The position numbers were made by a program, and so were the translations under genes. Source: Streptosporangiaceae bacterium (GTDB taxonomy: Bacteria; Actinomycetota; Actinomycetes; Streptosporangiales; Streptosporangiaceae). From it: 14,597 bases of DNA. Positions 14,432-14,597 of this stretch are shown in pieces (the first letter of the stretch is position 1; each line of letters starts with the position of its first letter). The notes under the pieces were generated by a model. That model saw only the letters and a program-made list of their open reading frames with translations. It searched no databases and had not been told where the DNA came from. The stretch is from assembly GCA_030040475.1 (NCBI GenBank), contig JASHTQ010000265.1:1-14597 (forward strand), read 5' to 3'.

Positions 14432-14597
14432 ATGGCGGGCGCCGCGCTGCGGCTGCCGCTGATCTTCGCCGCCGCGACGATCGCGGCCGGCGTGCTGGAC
14501 TCGTTCCTGCCGCTCACGAAGGGGATCTCGACCAACCTCTCCTCGGCCGCGCTGCTCGTGCAGGCGCTGACCGCAACGCTCAGCCGCTGGCAGGCCG
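14432..14597 (+). pseudogene. MFS transporter, C-terminal part only, runs off the window
   Basis: From 14432 the plus strand encodes LPLIFAAATIAAGVLDSFLPL, then ALLVQALTATLSRWQA to the window end. This resembles transmembrane segments 7 and 8 of drug-efflux type MFS transporters, where an aromatic-Arg-Trp segment leads into the AGR.GDR loop. The first six membrane segments are missing: the frame is open upstream only to 14384, after a TGA at 14381, and that stretch is antisense to the aminotransferase remnant. The similarity therefore starts within a few bases of where the aminotransferase similarity ends. The gene is 5'-truncated and probably dead, unless re-initiation at the ATG at 14432 makes a half-transporter. 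Confidence 0.6.

Noticed and set aside
14124..14535. Intact 386-residue minus-strand protein starting at 14535
   Set aside because: Only the middle of the frame resembles an aminotransferase. The N-terminal 35 residues are antisense to the MFS fragment, and after about 14148 the frame turns into Arg/Gly-rich nonsense.

Overview
This window comes from a very GC-rich genome. Third codon positions are almost always G or C, starts are mixed GTG/ATG, and genes are packed with 4-base stop/start overlaps (ATGA, GTGA). Together with the protein families present, this points to a filamentous or soil actinomycete. I cannot name the genus from the sequence alone.

Layout. (1) 1-4035, plus strand: the 3' part of an operon for a membrane-bound complex related to complex I and group 4 hydrogenase. 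It holds a HyfG/NuoD-like large subunit without its nickel-iron cysteines, a small one-cluster ferredoxin subunit (HyfH-like), a NuoB/HyfI-like iron-sulfur subunit with its cysteines intact, and a HyfB-like proton or cation pumping subunit. The missing metal ligands make this an Ehr-type (energy-converting hydrogenase related) complex rather than a hydrogenase. (2) 4088-7331, plus strand: a MoxR AAA+ ATPase, a DUF58 protein with a Pro/Ala-rich N-terminus, and a small multi-span membrane protein, each pair coupled by an ATGA overlap. (3) 7204-13276, minus strand: a two-gene conflict (probably immune) cassette. A 125-residue Trypco1 (CU044_2847-type) protein overlaps the start of a 1901-residue protein by 11 bp. 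That protein carries, in order, a trypsin-like protease, a calcineurin-like phosphoesterase, a conserved linker domain, a NACHT NTPase, pentapeptide repeats, about 13 WD40 blades and a conserved C-terminal tail. (4) 13277-14597: decayed DNA, with a 29-codon AbrB/MazE-type antitoxin stub, a MocR-type aminotransferase pseudogene with three separate lesions, and the C-terminal half of an MFS transporter starting exactly where the aminotransferase similarity stops.

How it fits together. The first two blocks look like housekeeping or accessory metabolism: an ion-pumping redox complex, followed after only 52 bp by a MoxR/DUF58 set that in other bacteria helps fold or assemble envelope or metal-containing complexes. 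The minus-strand cassette fits a sensor-switch-effector machine. The WD40 and pentapeptide arrays would be the sensor, NACHT the ATP-driven oligomerisation switch, and the protease and phosphoesterase the effectors. Trypco1 would be a partner, substrate or regulator of the protease. The cassette converges on the membrane-protein gene with a 128-bp coding overlap, and its other side is a rearrangement scar, as expected for a mobile defence locus inserted in an unstable site.

The most notable object is the five-module NACHT protein. Its WD40 array is twelve 126-bp units in exact register, with some neighbouring units nearly identical in DNA.
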